Counted from the stretch's first letter, positions 44,575 through 54,940 are shown. The stretch is DNA of 61,488 bases from an uncultured Nostoc sp. (GCF_937863485.1 NZ_CALMFY010000043.1:111445-172932); one strand, 5' to 3'. Program-made: numbers and translations. The notes: a model not told the origin generated them from the sequence alone.

Positions 44575-44775
44575 ATGCTTTCTTTCCTTAAAGTGCGATC
44601 GCCCTTGGTTATGTGGGAAACTAACTCTGGAGCGATCGCCGATAATTCAGAATTACAAGTCTTCACAAGGTTACTCGGTTCTACAGTTAGCATTGAACGA
44701 GTCGAACATATTTTAAGTGGCGATCGCCGCTGCGCTTATCGTGTTTCTATCTATGATCAAGCTATTAACTCCTAA
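44575..44775 (+). pseudogene. Possible C-terminal remnant of a SufR-like iron-sulfur regulator
   Basis: A 66-codon frame. The segment ELQVFTRLLGSTVSIERVEH followed by ILSGDRRCAYRVS resembles the C-terminus of SufR-type regulators, including the GDxRCAY signature around a cluster cysteine. The DNA-binding half is absent and no other SufR cysteines can be seen. The frame also overlaps GCGATCGC words. The call is uncertain. Confidence 0.4.
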
Positions 44776-44973
44776 GAAACATAAGGGTGTAAGGGAGAAG
44801 AAGGTGTTTGTTTGATATGTTGCGGGAGCGAAAAACGTACCCGTGAGAGGCTCTTAAAAGTCAGTAAGGCGGCGCAGCTGTGGATCTTGCAGTTTCAGTT
44901 TATTGATATAATTCGCAATTTTTGCAAATTGTAAGTATTGATGCCCTTAAAGAAATATTGAGGATCGCGGTTC

Positions 44974-45486
44974 TTGAGAGAATCAAGATTTTTAGGCTTT
45001 CCCCTACTCATTCTTATCCTTACTTATCATGTACAGCACTCCAATAAACCTGAACACAGTCCATCCGGTTTGGAAAACCACATCCAGGAAGGAAACAGTA
45101 AGATGCAAGTAAAGTTATACTACGATGCGATCGCCTGCTATCAAAAAGCATTGACTGTTGCAGAGGAGGTATTGCAGGAAGCAACTTCCCACTTAAGTAA
45201 TTCCGAGGCAATTCATATCTATGTCCTTTCATGTCAGAATCTTCCTAATTGTCACTTGGCGGTGGGACAGTTAATCGAAGCGGAAACTTACTTGCTCAAA
45301 GCCCAAAGCAGTGCATCAGAACTCTGGTCAAAGAAAAATCTCAGCCAACTTTTAAACAAGAGACACAAACTGGGTTTTGAGCTTTATTTTCTAACATTAT
45401 GGCTAGAATTATCTATTTTAACTGAAAGTCTTGTGCAGCAAGGATTATTGTTTTTTTATCTGGAGAGAGTGATGAAAGAGCGATAA
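44974..45486 (+). CDS. Hypothetical protein with TPR-like segment
   Basis: A 170-residue frame starting at TTG 44974. The middle (YYDAIACYQKALTVAEEVLQ and LPNCHLAVGQLIEAETYLLK) looks like one to two tetratricopeptide repeats. The first 25 residues are hydrophobic (FLGFPLLILILTYHV). The true start may be the ATG at 45102 (MQVKLYYDAIACYQ), which leaves 128 residues. No family is recognised. TPR proteins mediate protein contacts, and no partner is evident. Confidence 0.5.
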   Translation: MRESRFLGFPLLILILTYHVQHSNKPEHSPSGLENHIQEGNSKMQVKLYYDAIACYQKALTVAEEVLQEATSHLSNSEAIHIYVLSCQNLPNCHLAVGQLIEAETYLLKAQSSASELWSKKNLSQLLNKRHKLGFELYFLTLWLELSILTESLVQQGLLFFYLERVMKER

Positions 45487-45583
45487 AATAGCGGTACTGG
45501 ATAGATAAAGACTATTTCCCAAATACCGCTACAATCCTGTGTTGATGTCGAGGAAAGTCGCTAAAAACTCATGAATTAAACCA

Positions 45584-46624
45584 TCAGACCAAAGTCGGTG
45601 CTTTTTCCATCTCTGCATTGTACTGACCAAGGCTGGCTGCTCCGTTTAACTTCGCTCGATGATAGAGTAATTTTTGTGCCTCAGATGTCTTATGATCATT
45701 ACCCCGCCAGTAATCTAAAACTGGTTGCTGAATAGCGCGGGCATAGGAAAAGGTAACAGACCAAGGACACTGGGAAGCAAATTTAGCATTCATCACATTC
45801 AGATGTTCCGTTGAGCGTTCGTTACTCTGTCCACCGGAAAGGAAAGCAATTCCGGGAACAGTAACAGGTACGTTCTTGAGTAGGCATTGAATAGTCATTT
45901 CTGCTACCTGCTCTACACTCGCCTGATTGGGACAAGTCAAGCCAGAAATCACCATACTAGGTTTAAGTATCATCTGGTCAAACTCAACTTTATGCAGACG
46001 CAGTTGATTAAATACTGCTTCTAAAGTTTTATTTGTTACTTCGTAAGAATCTTCTATTGTATGGTCGCCATCAATTAATACCTCAGGCTCCACAATTGGT
46101 ACAAGTCCTCCTTGCTGACACAAAGCAGCATAACGAGCTAGCGCATGAGCATTGGCTTCAATGCAAGTACCGCTGGGAATACCATTACCAATGGTAATCA
46201 CAGCCCGCCATTTGGCAAAACGTGCGCCCATTTTGTAATATTCAGCAATGCGCTCCCTTAGACCATCTAATCCTTCGGTAACTTTCTCACCTGGACAAGC
46301 TGCTAAGTCTTTAGCTCCGGCATCAACTTTGATACCAATGATCATACCCGCGTCTTGCATCACCTTCGTAAAAGCAACCTTAGCCTGAGAAAACTGGCTA
46401 ATAGTTTCATCGTAGAGAATAGCTCCACTGATGTGTTCAGATAAACCAGGAGTTGTCAGAATTAACTCTCGATAAGCACGTCGTCGTTCTTCTGTCGTGG
46501 GGATACCTAACTTTTCAAATCGCTTGTTGCATGTAGTATTGCTTTCATCCATTGCTAGGATACCTTTACCAGGAGCAACCATTGCCTTGGCGGTGTTTCT
46601 CAATTCCTGCGCATATGCACTCAT
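45584..46624 (-). CDS. Class I fructose-bisphosphate aldolase
   Basis: A glycolysis and Calvin-cycle enzyme joining GAP and DHAP through a Schiff-base lysine. Features are MSAYAQELRNTAKAMVAPGK, GILAMDESNTTCNKRFEKLG, PIVEPEVLIDGDHTIED, LKPSMVISG (Schiff-base lysine in MILKPSM) and FLSGGQSNERSTEHLN. The ATG at 46624 is preferred to that at 46633 because GAAGGG ends just before 46633, giving 9-base spacing only to the second ATG. The product has 346 residues. Cyanobacteria usually also have a class II enzyme, not in this window. It is intact. Confidence 0.95.
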   Translation of the reverse strand: MSAYAQELRNTAKAMVAPGKGILAMDESNTTCNKRFEKLGIPTTEERRRAYRELILTTPGLSEHISGAILYDETISQFSQAKVAFTKVMQDAGMIIGIKVDAGAKDLAACPGEKVTEGLDGLRERIAEYYKMGARFAKWRAVITIGNGIPSGTCIEANAHALARYAALCQQGGLVPIVEPEVLIDGDHTIEDSYEVTNKTLEAVFNQLRLHKVEFDQMILKPSMVISGLTCPNQASVEQVAEMTIQCLLKNVPVTVPGIAFLSGGQSNERSTEHLNVMNAKFASQCPWSVTFSYARAIQQPVLDYWRGNDHKTSEAQKLLYHRAKLNGAASLGQYNAEMEKAPTLV

Positions 46625-46887
46625 GTTAATCATCCCTTCGTTGGTTTTGGCGATCGCTATATATATAAAATTATTATTGCAAATTATTCCTAATAATCCA
46701 AATTATTTGTTAAATTCTTTTTGTATAGATACTATGACCTCCTATGTCAGCATTGCTTGTGGAGATTCAATCTTCCGCATTTTTTGTGATTATGCCAAAG
46801 TCTCGAAAGGCTAAATGATTTAACTTTTCCGTAAATCAACCTTTTAGATGAGTAGTTATCATAGATACTAAAAACTTCAACTTTGTT

Positions 46888-47310
46888 ATGAAACATCTCT
46901 TGGTCAGTAGTTTATCTACCCTACTTTTTACAGCAGGAGCTTATGTTTTATCGGCTCCCTCAATGGCACAGTTTGCAAATGTCAGACAGCATTTGAATTC
47001 CCTAACTACAAGTCGTGTAGTTTTTGCTAGAGGAAAAAGTAGTACCACAATTCAAAATGCAGAAACTAACATATACATATTAAGAGCTAAAGCTGGACAA
47101 ACATTGACTTTAAAAGTTAATAGTTTAGGCGCTCATGCCAGTGTTACTCTCTATGGTGTTAATGGTAAACCTTTAAGTCCAGTTTTCATTGGCGCTGGCA
47201 GTGAAGGTAAGAGTTTTCGCCTGCATCTTTACAGCACAGGTGATTACTATATCGTAGGCGGTTCTGGGTCGGCTAATCATTTATACAATTTCACAATTTC
47301 TATTAAGTAA
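46888..47310 (+). CDS. Exported protein with PPC-like beta domain
   Basis: A 140-residue protein with a clear signal peptide (MKHLLVSSLSTLLFTAGAYV, cleavage likely after PSMA-Q). The mature part (SSTTIQNAETNIYILRAKAG, QTLTLKVNSLGAHASVTLYG, STGDYYIVGGSGSANHLYNF) resembles a bacterial pre-peptidase C-terminal (PPC) beta-sandwich, often seen in cyanobacterial periplasmic proteins. Function unknown. The ATG at 46888 has no strong ribosome site. Confidence 0.75.
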   Translation: MKHLLVSSLSTLLFTAGAYVLSAPSMAQFANVRQHLNSLTTSRVVFARGKSSTTIQNAETNIYILRAKAGQTLTLKVNSLGAHASVTLYGVNGKPLSPVFIGAGSEGKSFRLHLYSTGDYYIVGGSGSANHLYNFTISIK

Positions 47311-47870
47311 GAATATAACGGGAAAAGCTAGATAATTAAATGTGACCCCTAATCTAAACCGATGTGTTCATTTTATGCTCATTTTTGATCACCTTCGTCC
47401 ACGTTTATCTTTGAGTTTTACTTCTAGGCATTGTAACAGTGTTAATATCTCGAACATGGGCTGCTTGTAGCTTTTGAGTTGTCGTTTGGAAAAATAATAA
47501 CTCTACTTCATCGGCCTTCTCTCTTTATCCTCTTTTTTTAGCGAAGGTATTATTTACATAAAGTCTTATATTCAACACATTTGTCAAAATAAGACAGTAC
47601 AAATATTGTTTGAAGTTTAAGATAGTATACATTCTTGTACAATATATACAGTGATTGTTTCTTTGTCACTATGCTAAATTAGTGTCATCAAGGTGTGAAG
47701 CTTGGACTCTCTAACGTTCAGCCTAAAATCAGTATTAGGAACTTACAGGCTGCATCAAAATAAATTGTTACAAGCCTAAAGTAGGTAAAGCTTAACTTGA
47801 TAACACTAATTTGTTACGATGCCATTTTATTTGTCACTGTACAGTTGGAGTTCCTCGAAACTAAATTAGT
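47311..47870. other. AT-rich gap between convergent genes
   Basis: 560 bases with no gene, RNA or strong hairpin recognised. Around 47560-47670 it is very AT-rich (tgtacaatatatacagtg). A 78-codon plus frame at 47797-48033 overlaps the PEP-CTERM gene antisense and is a shadow. Confidence 0.4.
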
Positions 47871-48587
47871 TTATATACCCAGAGATGCTTTTCGTTTGCG
47901 CTTTAGCCACCATCCTGCAACATTGACAACCGCTATCCCACCAAGGGTGTTAGGTTCCGGAACAGGGGTTGAATCGGTATTTTCAATGACAAGTTTAGCA
48001 ACCGGACCATTACCACTAGCGGCGAAGAGATAATTTTCGCGATCATGTTCTTCAAGATCACCCAAAAGCGCACCTCCAATTGAGAAAAATTTCCCGCTTC
48101 TGGCGTTAATATCTGCAATGGCATCCGAGTTGAGAGCAAAACTCAGAATTTCGTTTGGATCACCAGAAGTAGTAACATCAAAAGTTCCATAATTTTTACC
48201 ACTTCCCAAATCATTATAAATACTGTTGTTGGGGCTACTATTTTTATGAGTAACTACATTAGCAGGTGTTGAAACGTCAAAAAAACCTAGAGTCTCTGTT
48301 GGACTTACTGAACCCTCAAATCGTTGAATTTGCAGGGTTGCTGAGGAGACTCCTGCTATAGCACCAAGATCGAATGTAAAAAAGTTACGCAAATCTGTTC
48401 CGCGGATATATCCAGTTATATAGTTGGTATTATCGTTATCATTATGCCCATTAATTCCCCCTTCAGCAGCCCACCAACCTTGATCTGATGCATTTACAGT
48501 AAAAGTTGCTGCTTGTGCTGCATTTAGCATTCCTAATCCAAATCCAACAATAGCAGCCGTAATTGCCAATTTGTAACACTTTTTCAT
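47871..48587 (-). CDS. PEP-CTERM exported protein
   Basis: A 238-residue secreted protein. The signal peptide is MKKCYKLAITAAIVGFGLGM with cleavage after AAQAA. The body is a beta-rich domain (FTVNASDQGWWAAEGGINGH, FFTFDLGAIAGVSSATLQIQ). The C-terminal sorting signal is VPEPNTLGGIAVVNVAGWWL followed by KRKRK, the PEP motif, hydrophobic helix and basic tail processed by exosortase. The ATG at 48587 (not 48647) has AGAAGG 6-7 bases upstream. The tail helix is weaker than usual. Confidence 0.9.
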   Translation of the reverse strand: MKKCYKLAITAAIVGFGLGMLNAAQAATFTVNASDQGWWAAEGGINGHNDNDNTNYITGYIRGTDLRNFFTFDLGAIAGVSSATLQIQRFEGSVSPTETLGFFDVSTPANVVTHKNSSPNNSIYNDLGSGKNYGTFDVTTSGDPNEILSFALNSDAIADINARSGKFFSIGGALLGDLEEHDRENYLFAASGNGPVAKLVIENTDSTPVPEPNTLGGIAVVNVAGWWLKRKRKASLGI

Positions 48588-49139
48588 TGGATACCCTTCT
48601 AAATTTGAACTGTTTAGGTAAAATCTACAAAACTTTTTCCTATACAATCACTGTTTTTCAAAGGACACGGTTGCTCCACAATAAGAGTAACTAAGCGTAG
48701 TGAAAAATTCAGTATTGAACTAGGGTTCTATTGGCACTAAAGATTATGTATTAAATCAAACAATGGTGTTTTTGGTATGATAAAATAAAAAATCCCAACA
48801 CCAGTAAAAATACATAAACTTTATACAAAATTTACACAATTTTTATAGCTTCTTTCTTTTTTGGTTTCAAATTACGTCTAATCCCTTACAAAGAGACGAA
48901 AAATAGCTTTGAAACTTGAAATTTTTTATTAATCATATAAACATATATCGTCATATTAAAAATTAATAAAATTAGTAAATTATAGTAAAGTAAAATACCC
49001 TCTTTATAAGCAAAAATACTTAAAAAATTATACTTGTATTTAAAGTATTAAAACTCTGGTTATTTATTTCTAAAGTATTCCGGAAACAGGTGGGAATGTC
49101 AGAAAAACTAAATAAAGGGACTTACTGAGTAACCAGGTC
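48588..49139. other. AT-rich divergent promoter region
   Basis: 550 bases between a minus-strand exoprotein and a plus-strand kinase, so promoters for both are expected. Composition is strongly AT-rich from 48890 to 49080. A single TTGGCACTAAA (48730-48740) recalls IS ends but has no partner. No gene is seen. Confidence 0.4.
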
Positions 49140-50906
49140 ATGACCAGCCACATAATCGGTAAATTACTACAAGGGCGTTACCAAATTGTCCAAAGCCTGA
49201 GTGCAGGGGTGTTTGGACAAACATACATAGCTGTAGATGTAGATTATCCACAGAATCCCAGATGCGTTGTTAAACAGATTAAAGTTAGCAGTTCCGAATC
49301 TGGCTACTTGGAGATGCTGAGGTTACTGTTTCTAACTGAAACCCAAACCCTCAAGCTTCTGGGAAGCCATCACCAAATTCCTGAATTCATCGCCTGCTTT
49401 GAAGAAAACGAGCGATTTTATTTAGTGCAAGAGTGGATTGAAGGACATGCACTGACTGCGGAATTGCCCATCGAGCAACAGTGGGGTTGTCTGTGGAGTG
49501 AGAGGGAAGTTGTAGAATTCCTGATAGATGTCTTAGGTATTCTGGAATTTGTTCACTCTCAAGGCGTGATCCATTGCGATATCAAACCGGAAAACTTAAT
49601 TAGACGTAATAGCAATCGCAAGTTAGTTCTGATTGACTTTGGCTCAATCCAGTCTGTTGATTTTGGTATAGGTGCAGAATTGCCCATTTATCGGATTCCC
49701 CTCACCTCATTGGGATACATACCGCCAGAGCAATTTATTGGTCAAACACAGCCCAACAGTGATATTTATGCTTTGGGTATGATTGCCATCCAGGCTTTAA
49801 CAGGGCTAGAACCACTACAATTAAAGGCTGATCCTTATACTAATGAAATTTTTTGGCGTTCTCAAAACACGCCAGTTAACGATTATCTAGCCGCTGTTCT
49901 CAGTCAAATGATCCGCTACGATTCTCAAAACCGCTTCCAGTCTGCGGGTGAGGTACTGCGGGTACTCAAACAAATAACATGGGATCAGCCACCAGAAATA
50001 TTAGAAGTAGATGAGCAATTTCCCCTAAAGGCGGCGATTGAAGATGATAATTCTCAAAATCTTACATCTGGGAAATTATCCCCGTTATTAACAGGAATGA
50101 AAGTTGGACTGGCGGCTAATTCTTTGGTGATGGGATTTGGTGTATATTCTTTAATTAATAATGCACCTGCATACTCAGAAACAGAAACTTTATCTCAAGC
50201 CACAAAAGAATATCAAGCAGGAGATTTGCAAGAGGCGATCGCACTTGTTAAATCAATTCCTTCCCACAGCAATGTTTATCCAGAAGCCCAAGCCACAGTT
50301 GAAGAATGGCAACAACAATGGCAAGTAGCTGCACAGCAATACCAAATAGCTCAAACAGCTTTTCATGAGAGCAGATGGTCAGATGTTCTTCATGCTGTTG
50401 CTAAAATTCCAAATATTTTATATTGGCAATCTAAAACAGATAAATTAGTTCAGCAAGCATCCGTCAACATTGAAGCACAGACGCAAGATTTATTAGCAAA
50501 AGCTTACGAAAGTGCCCAAATAAAAGATTTTTCTACTGCATTACAATATCTGCGTCAAATTCCTCAAGAAAGTCGTGCAGGTGGTTTAGTTCAAGAAAAG
50601 CTGGCTGAGTACAATAAAAAGCGGCAGATTAGAGCAGCGTACTTTTTGCAGAACGCTTACAAAAAAGCATCTATTGGTGATTTTGATCTGGCTCTGAAAT
50701 TTCTCCAAAATATTCCCAACGATACTCTGGTTTATGCTCAAGCTCAAGTCAAACTGAATGAGTATACTCAAAAGCAACGCCTGCTGGCTGACTCTCAAAA
50801 GGTAGCTTTTGCAAAAAAAACAAATTCATTTACATCTAAAAACTCAGCTACTAAGATTGAATATCTTCAGGGAGTAAATTACCTACAAGAGGTGAATATT
50901 CGGTAG
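49140..50906 (+). CDS. Serine/threonine protein kinase with degenerate loop motifs and helical C-terminus
   Basis: A 588-residue protein. The kinase domain (about 1-275) has LLQGRYQIVQSLSAGVFGQT, where the glycine loop reads SAGVFG, the ATP lysine in CVVKQIK, catalytic VIHCDIKPENLI with HCD in place of HRD, IDFGSIQ for DFG and YIPPEQ. It is thus a non-RD kinase that keeps Asp and Asn. A possible hydrophobic segment lies near 313-327 (LAANSLVMGFGVYSLI). The C-terminal 240 residues are repeated helical units (LAKAYESAQIKDFSTALQYL, QNAYKKASIGDFDLALKFLQ), TPR-like. It probably senses something through the repeats. Confidence 0.85.
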   Translation: MTSHIIGKLLQGRYQIVQSLSAGVFGQTYIAVDVDYPQNPRCVVKQIKVSSSESGYLEMLRLLFLTETQTLKLLGSHHQIPEFIACFEENERFYLVQEWIEGHALTAELPIEQQWGCLWSEREVVEFLIDVLGILEFVHSQGVIHCDIKPENLIRRNSNRKLVLIDFGSIQSVDFGIGAELPIYRIPLTSLGYIPPEQFIGQTQPNSDIYALGMIAIQALTGLEPLQLKADPYTNEIFWRSQNTPVNDYLAAVLSQMIRYDSQNRFQSAGEVLRVLKQITWDQPPEILEVDEQFPLKAAIEDDNSQNLTSGKLSPLLTGMKVGLAANSLVMGFGVYSLINNAPAYSETETLSQATKEYQAGDLQEAIALVKSIPSHSNVYPEAQATVEEWQQQWQVAAQQYQIAQTAFHESRWSDVLHAVAKIPNILYWQSKTDKLVQQASVNIEAQTQDLLAKAYESAQIKDFSTALQYLRQIPQESRAGGLVQEKLAEYNKKRQIRAAYFLQNAYKKASIGDFDLALKFLQNIPNDTLVYAQAQVKLNEYTQKQRLLADSQKVAFAKKTNSFTSKNSATKIEYLQGVNYLQEVNIR

Positions 50907-51212
50907 TTACAGCAATTTTTAGATTAATGGACTTGTTACATATAGCAATTTTAAAATGTGAGTAGGGGCACAATATATCCATTGGTGTCAACTTCAATTA
51001 AAACTCCTTTAAAACCTCATTTCCGTTCTGCCGCAAGTCTTGAGGCGGTAGCCCCCCATTAGGCATTCCTAGTCAGAGACTTCTTTTCGAGAGAAACCCT
51101 TCAGCCTCATTCCCTACTAGGGTTGGGAGAGAGGTTCTTTCAGGATTACTGAATTGGTGTTCTAGTACATAAAGAAGTGATGTTTTCTTTTATTTAGTTT
51201 GTAAATTCTAAT
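50907..51212. other. Gap with partial MITE and dispersed words
   Basis: About 300 bases. From 50910 on, cagcaatttttagattaatg and taggggcaca resemble a broken TTACAGC-family MITE, followed by a ccattggtgtcaactt word also present near 37773. No gene is seen. Confidence 0.45.
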
Positions 51213-52508
51213 TTATCGGATGGGTAGTTCAAGGATAAACTCTATGCCTTCACCTGGTTGGGAATGGTATGTGAGCTTGCCGTGATGATTATTAACCACA
51301 ATTTGGTAAGCAATAGATAGACCAAGCCCTGTTCCTTTACCGACAGGTTTGGTTGTGTAAAAGGCATCGAATATTTTTGTTTGTTCTGCTTTGCTTATAC
51401 CTGAGCCATTGTCGGCAATTCTTAAAATAACTTGCTCTCCAATTACCTCAGTTTTAATTTTAATCACACCATAATATTGATAATTTGTACCCAGATATTT
51501 ATTTTTATATATTTCTTCAATTGCATCGATTGCATTAGAAATTAAATTCATAAAAACCTGATTAATTTCGCCAGCAAAACACTCAATAAGTGGCAAGTCT
51601 CCATATTCTTTGATTAGTTGGATAGCTGGGTAGTTAGCATTTTGTTTAAACCGATGTCCAAGAATGAGTAATGTACTTTCTAACCCTTCATGCAAGTTAG
51701 CTAGTTTCTTACCAGCTTCTCTGTGTCGTGAGAAGTTGTTCAAATATGACACAATTTCTGTAACGCGATCTGTACCAACTTGCATGGATTGAATAATTTT
51801 AGATAAATCATTTAACAAAAAATTGAGATCGCTTTGTTGAATTGCATTTTGAATTTCATTTGGTGGTTCTGGCAGATATTTTTGATAGAGATACAGTAAA
51901 TTAACTATCTCATGTACATACTGTTTAACAAATTTTAAATTGCCAGCTATAAAATTGACAGGATTATTAACTTCATGAGCAATTCCTGCTGTCAGTTGAC
52001 CTAAAGCTGCTACCTTTTCTGCTTGAATCAGTTGAGTTTGAGTCTGTTGTAATTCGACGTTTTTAGCAATTAAGGTTTTCGTTAAATTTCTCAGCTTTAG
52101 GTGATTTTCGATCCGCACCAAGACTTCTTCATGCTGAAAAGGTTTGGTAATGTAGTCTACGGCTCCCAATTGCAAACCTTTAACTTTATCAGCAGTTTCT
52201 GAGAGGGCTGTCATAAAAATGACCGGAATATCTTGGACACGAGGATTGCTTTTTAGCTGTTTACAGGTTTCAAAACCATCTATACCCGGCATCATCACAT
52301 CCAGCAAGATTAAATCAGGTAAATCATCATTTTCTAATCGCTGAAGGGCTTTTTCACCGCTGCGTGCTGCCCAAACTTCAAAGCTAGACTGATCCAGAAA
52401 GCTGGATAAAACTTGTAAATTGGTAGGGTTATCGTCAACGACTAAAACAACTCCCCTGGAAGGAGCATAATTGATAGAATTATTTTGGTCTCCAATAGTC
52501 GTTTTCAT
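51213..52508 (-). CDS. Response regulator fused to histidine kinase
   Basis: A 431-residue protein with no membrane part. The receiver (about 20-135) has VLVVDDNPTNL and phosphoacceptor LILLDVMMPGIDG. A linker coiled coil precedes the H-box ALGQLTAGIAHEVNNPVNFI and the HATPase (N box LISNAIDAI, G boxes IADNGSGI and GTGLGLSIAYQI). It likely takes phosphate or signals from the upstream hybrid kinase, whose stop overlaps its start by 4 bases (ATGA), showing translational coupling. Its C-terminus is close in sequence to the remnant at 41138. Confidence 0.9.
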   Translation of the reverse strand: MKTTIGDQNNSINYAPSRGVVLVVDDNPTNLQVLSSFLDQSSFEVWAARSGEKALQRLENDDLPDLILLDVMMPGIDGFETCKQLKSNPRVQDIPVIFMTALSETADKVKGLQLGAVDYITKPFQHEEVLVRIENHLKLRNLTKTLIAKNVELQQTQTQLIQAEKVAALGQLTAGIAHEVNNPVNFIAGNLKFVKQYVHEIVNLLYLYQKYLPEPPNEIQNAIQQSDLNFLLNDLSKIIQSMQVGTDRVTEIVSYLNNFSRHREAGKKLANLHEGLESTLLILGHRFKQNANYPAIQLIKEYGDLPLIECFAGEINQVFMNLISNAIDAIEEIYKNKYLGTNYQYYGVIKIKTEVIGEQVILRIADNGSGISKAEQTKIFDAFYTTKPVGKGTGLGLSIAYQIVVNNHHGKLTYHSQPGEGIEFILELPIR

Positions 52509-54940
52509 ACTGTTTCCACCGCATATTGACTCAAGAAACTGAGGATTAAATCTTCATCAAATTGCCTTGCTAGCTGTCGTAGTTCGTTAGCAAATGGCGC
52601 GAAGGTTGTGTCTGTTTCCTCAAGTTGATCAGTCCACTTGAGAATGGCATTGAAGTTACCTTTACTGGCTAAGGTGACTAGTTCCTGCAACACTTCGGGG
52701 GAAGGAGGGGTTAATTGAGCAGATTGGCTATTTGCTGTCGTTGCTTCTTTGGCTTTTTCTCCATCAGGCTGAGATTGCTTGTAAATCCATACCAAATTTA
52801 AGTAGCGTTCTAATTGATGCAATAATTCATTTACCTGTATAGGTTTGCTGAGAAAGGCGTTACCTCCAGCTTGCAGGCTGCGATGTTGGTCGGCTTCAAA
52901 AACACTAGCGGAAGAGACGATAATCAAGACATCCTGAATTTCTGGAGTGTGACGCAGGTGTTCAATTAATTCAAACCCATCCATTTCTGGCATCAGCAAA
53001 TCTGTGATGATTAAGTCTGGCTTGAGGGCGATCGCTTTTTCTAAACCATCTTTACCGTTGCTGGCTTCAACTACATTAAAACCCAGTGGTTGCAGTAAGT
53101 TTGTAATTACTATGCGATTCTCCCAGCGATCATCAACCATCAGGATGGTGTAGGGGCTACCCTCAAAGCCAATGATTTGTTTCTCTGATACAGCGATGGC
53201 AGGTTGAAAATAGTCAGTCGCTTCGGGAATCTCCAATTCAAACCAGAAGCTACTCCCCTGACCGATCTGACTCTTAACATGGATATCGCTACCCATCATC
53301 TGCACTAACTGCCGAGTAATAGCTAAACCCAGCCCTGTGCCTTCAGCTTGGCGCTTTTTCTCACCTACTTGTTCAAATGGCAAGAAAATTTTGCTCAATT
53401 CTGTGGGAGTTATACCAATTCCCGTATCTTCTACAGTACAGCGAAGGCGATATTTCACTGTCTGTCCATCACTGGGAGGTTGATCGATTACTTCAATATT
53501 GAAAGTAACCTGACCTTCATCTGTAAATTTGATGGCATTTCCCAGCAGATTCAATAACACCTGACGTAATCTTTTGACATCAACATGAACCTCTGTAGGT
53601 AAGTTGATCGCGGGTTTATAGACAAAAAAAATGCCCTTTTGTTTTGCCCGAATCTGGCATATTTCGACAATTCCTTGGAGAAAAGATGGGAAATACACAT
53701 CATGGGGATACAGTTCTAGCTTTTTCGCTTCAATTTTGGAGAGATCCAAAATGTCATTAATTAAAGTCAGCAGATGAGAGCCGCATTGTTCAATAATATT
53801 GATGTGATATTGCTCTTGATTAGGTAAAGCTGGGGAACGCAGCAAAATTTGGGCACAACCAAGAATGCCATTCAAGGGCGTTCGCAGTTCATGACTCATG
53901 TTGGCTAAAAATTCGCTTTTAGCATGGTTGGCTGTATCAGATGCAGCTTTAGACTTTTTCAGTTCAGCTTGTTCAAATGCTTGCACCTGCCACAAGACAG
54001 TAATCATGGTGAGTGTCAGTCCACCGACAATTAAGGCAATCAAATCGAGGAATTGCAATCGAGATTCGATATTTTGGCGGGGAATCACCAAAGCCACAGA
54101 CCAGTTAGCGGCTTGCAACGGTAGATAAGCTACATACTTTTTAGTGCCGTCAATTTCCATCAACTCAATTCCCTGTTGTTTGTTTACCATCCGTTGGGCG
54201 ATCGCATTTAAATTGCGATCGCCCATTTTCAGCAGGCTGGGTGCAGGTTTTTCTACGGTTGACATTAACGCCGAGTTAGGATAAACGATTGCTTGTCCTT
54301 GGGAATTGAGGGCAAAAGCATAGCTGTTCGTGTCATAGTGCAGGGAGTTGACAACCTCCGCAATGTGCTCGACTCTCACATTGCCCTGGAAGGCGCCAAT
54401 CGGTGAACTACTGCTAGCAGAATTTGACCAGATCGGCGTGGCGATCGCAATTAAAGGAATTCCTGTAGAACGGCTAATGAAGGGGTCAGAAATGTTCCTC
54501 TTTCCTGAAATTGCTTTTTGAAAGTAGTCTCGATCCTGAATATTTTTATTTGATCGACCAACTTTGGTATTGGAATATGAACCATCTGGATTAGCTATTT
54601 GGAAAAGGAAAAATTCATTGATCCGCTTAACTTCTGCCTTTAAATAGGGGTCTGCCGCAGACCAATTTAAGGAGCGGACAGTTGAAGTATTAGCTAGGGT
54701 TTCTACCTCCACTTGGCGAAGGTATAACCACTGATCAATTTTAGCAACCCCTCTCTGTACCTCTACAAAAGCACTCTGTCTCAAATCTTTGAGCATCATA
54801 TTTCTAGCAGCTTGATAGCTGAAATAAGCAGAAATACTGACTATAAGGGTAGTGCCGCCAAGAATAAATCGAATCAGTAAATTTCGTGAGGGATGATTTC
54901 CTTTGTCAGATGATAATAGACTAGAGTTTTGTTGTATCAA
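52505..54940 (-). CDS. Membrane hybrid histidine kinase (Cache sensor, receiver)
   Basis: An 811-residue protein. A membrane helix (about 22-42, LIRFILGGTTLIVSISAYFS) and another near 300 (DLIALIVGGLTLTMITVLWQ) frame a periplasmic dCache-like sensor (IANPDGSYSNTKVGRSNKNI, DPFISRSTGIPLIAIATPIW). Then come HisKA with LANMSHELRTPLNGILGCAQ, HATPase with GTGLGLAITRQLV, receiver VDDRWENRIVITNL and DLLMPEMDGFEL, and a short tail with helix-rich sequence (FNAILKWTDQLEETDT). It is coupled to the RR-kinase downstream. The ligand is unknown. Confidence 0.9.
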   Translation of the reverse strand: MIQQNSSLLSSDKGNHPSRNLLIRFILGGTTLIVSISAYFSYQAARNMMLKDLRQSAFVEVQRGVAKIDQWLYLRQVEVETLANTSTVRSLNWSAADPYLKAEVKRINEFFLFQIANPDGSYSNTKVGRSNKNIQDRDYFQKAISGKRNISDPFISRSTGIPLIAIATPIWSNSASSSSPIGAFQGNVRVEHIAEVVNSLHYDTNSYAFALNSQGQAIVYPNSALMSTVEKPAPSLLKMGDRNLNAIAQRMVNKQQGIELMEIDGTKKYVAYLPLQAANWSVALVIPRQNIESRLQFLDLIALIVGGLTLTMITVLWQVQAFEQAELKKSKAASDTANHAKSEFLANMSHELRTPLNGILGCAQILLRSPALPNQEQYHINIIEQCGSHLLTLINDILDLSKIEAKKLELYPHDVYFPSFLQGIVEICQIRAKQKGIFFVYKPAINLPTEVHVDVKRLRQVLLNLLGNAIKFTDEGQVTFNIEVIDQPPSDGQTVKYRLRCTVEDTGIGITPTELSKIFLPFEQVGEKKRQAEGTGLGLAITRQLVQMMGSDIHVKSQIGQGSSFWFELEIPEATDYFQPAIAVSEKQIIGFEGSPYTILMVDDRWENRIVITNLLQPLGFNVVEASNGKDGLEKAIALKPDLIITDLLMPEMDGFELIEHLRHTPEIQDVLIIVSSASVFEADQHRSLQAGGNAFLSKPIQVNELLHQLERYLNLVWIYKQSQPDGEKAKEATTANSQSAQLTPPSPEVLQELVTLASKGNFNAILKWTDQLEETDTTFAPFANELRQLARQFDEDLILSFLSQYAVETV

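Noticed and set aside
45489..45531. Terminator between the TPR-like gene and the aldolase
   Set aside because: The 8-bp arms (TAGCGGTA/TACCGCTA) are separated by 27 bases with no T-run, too weak.
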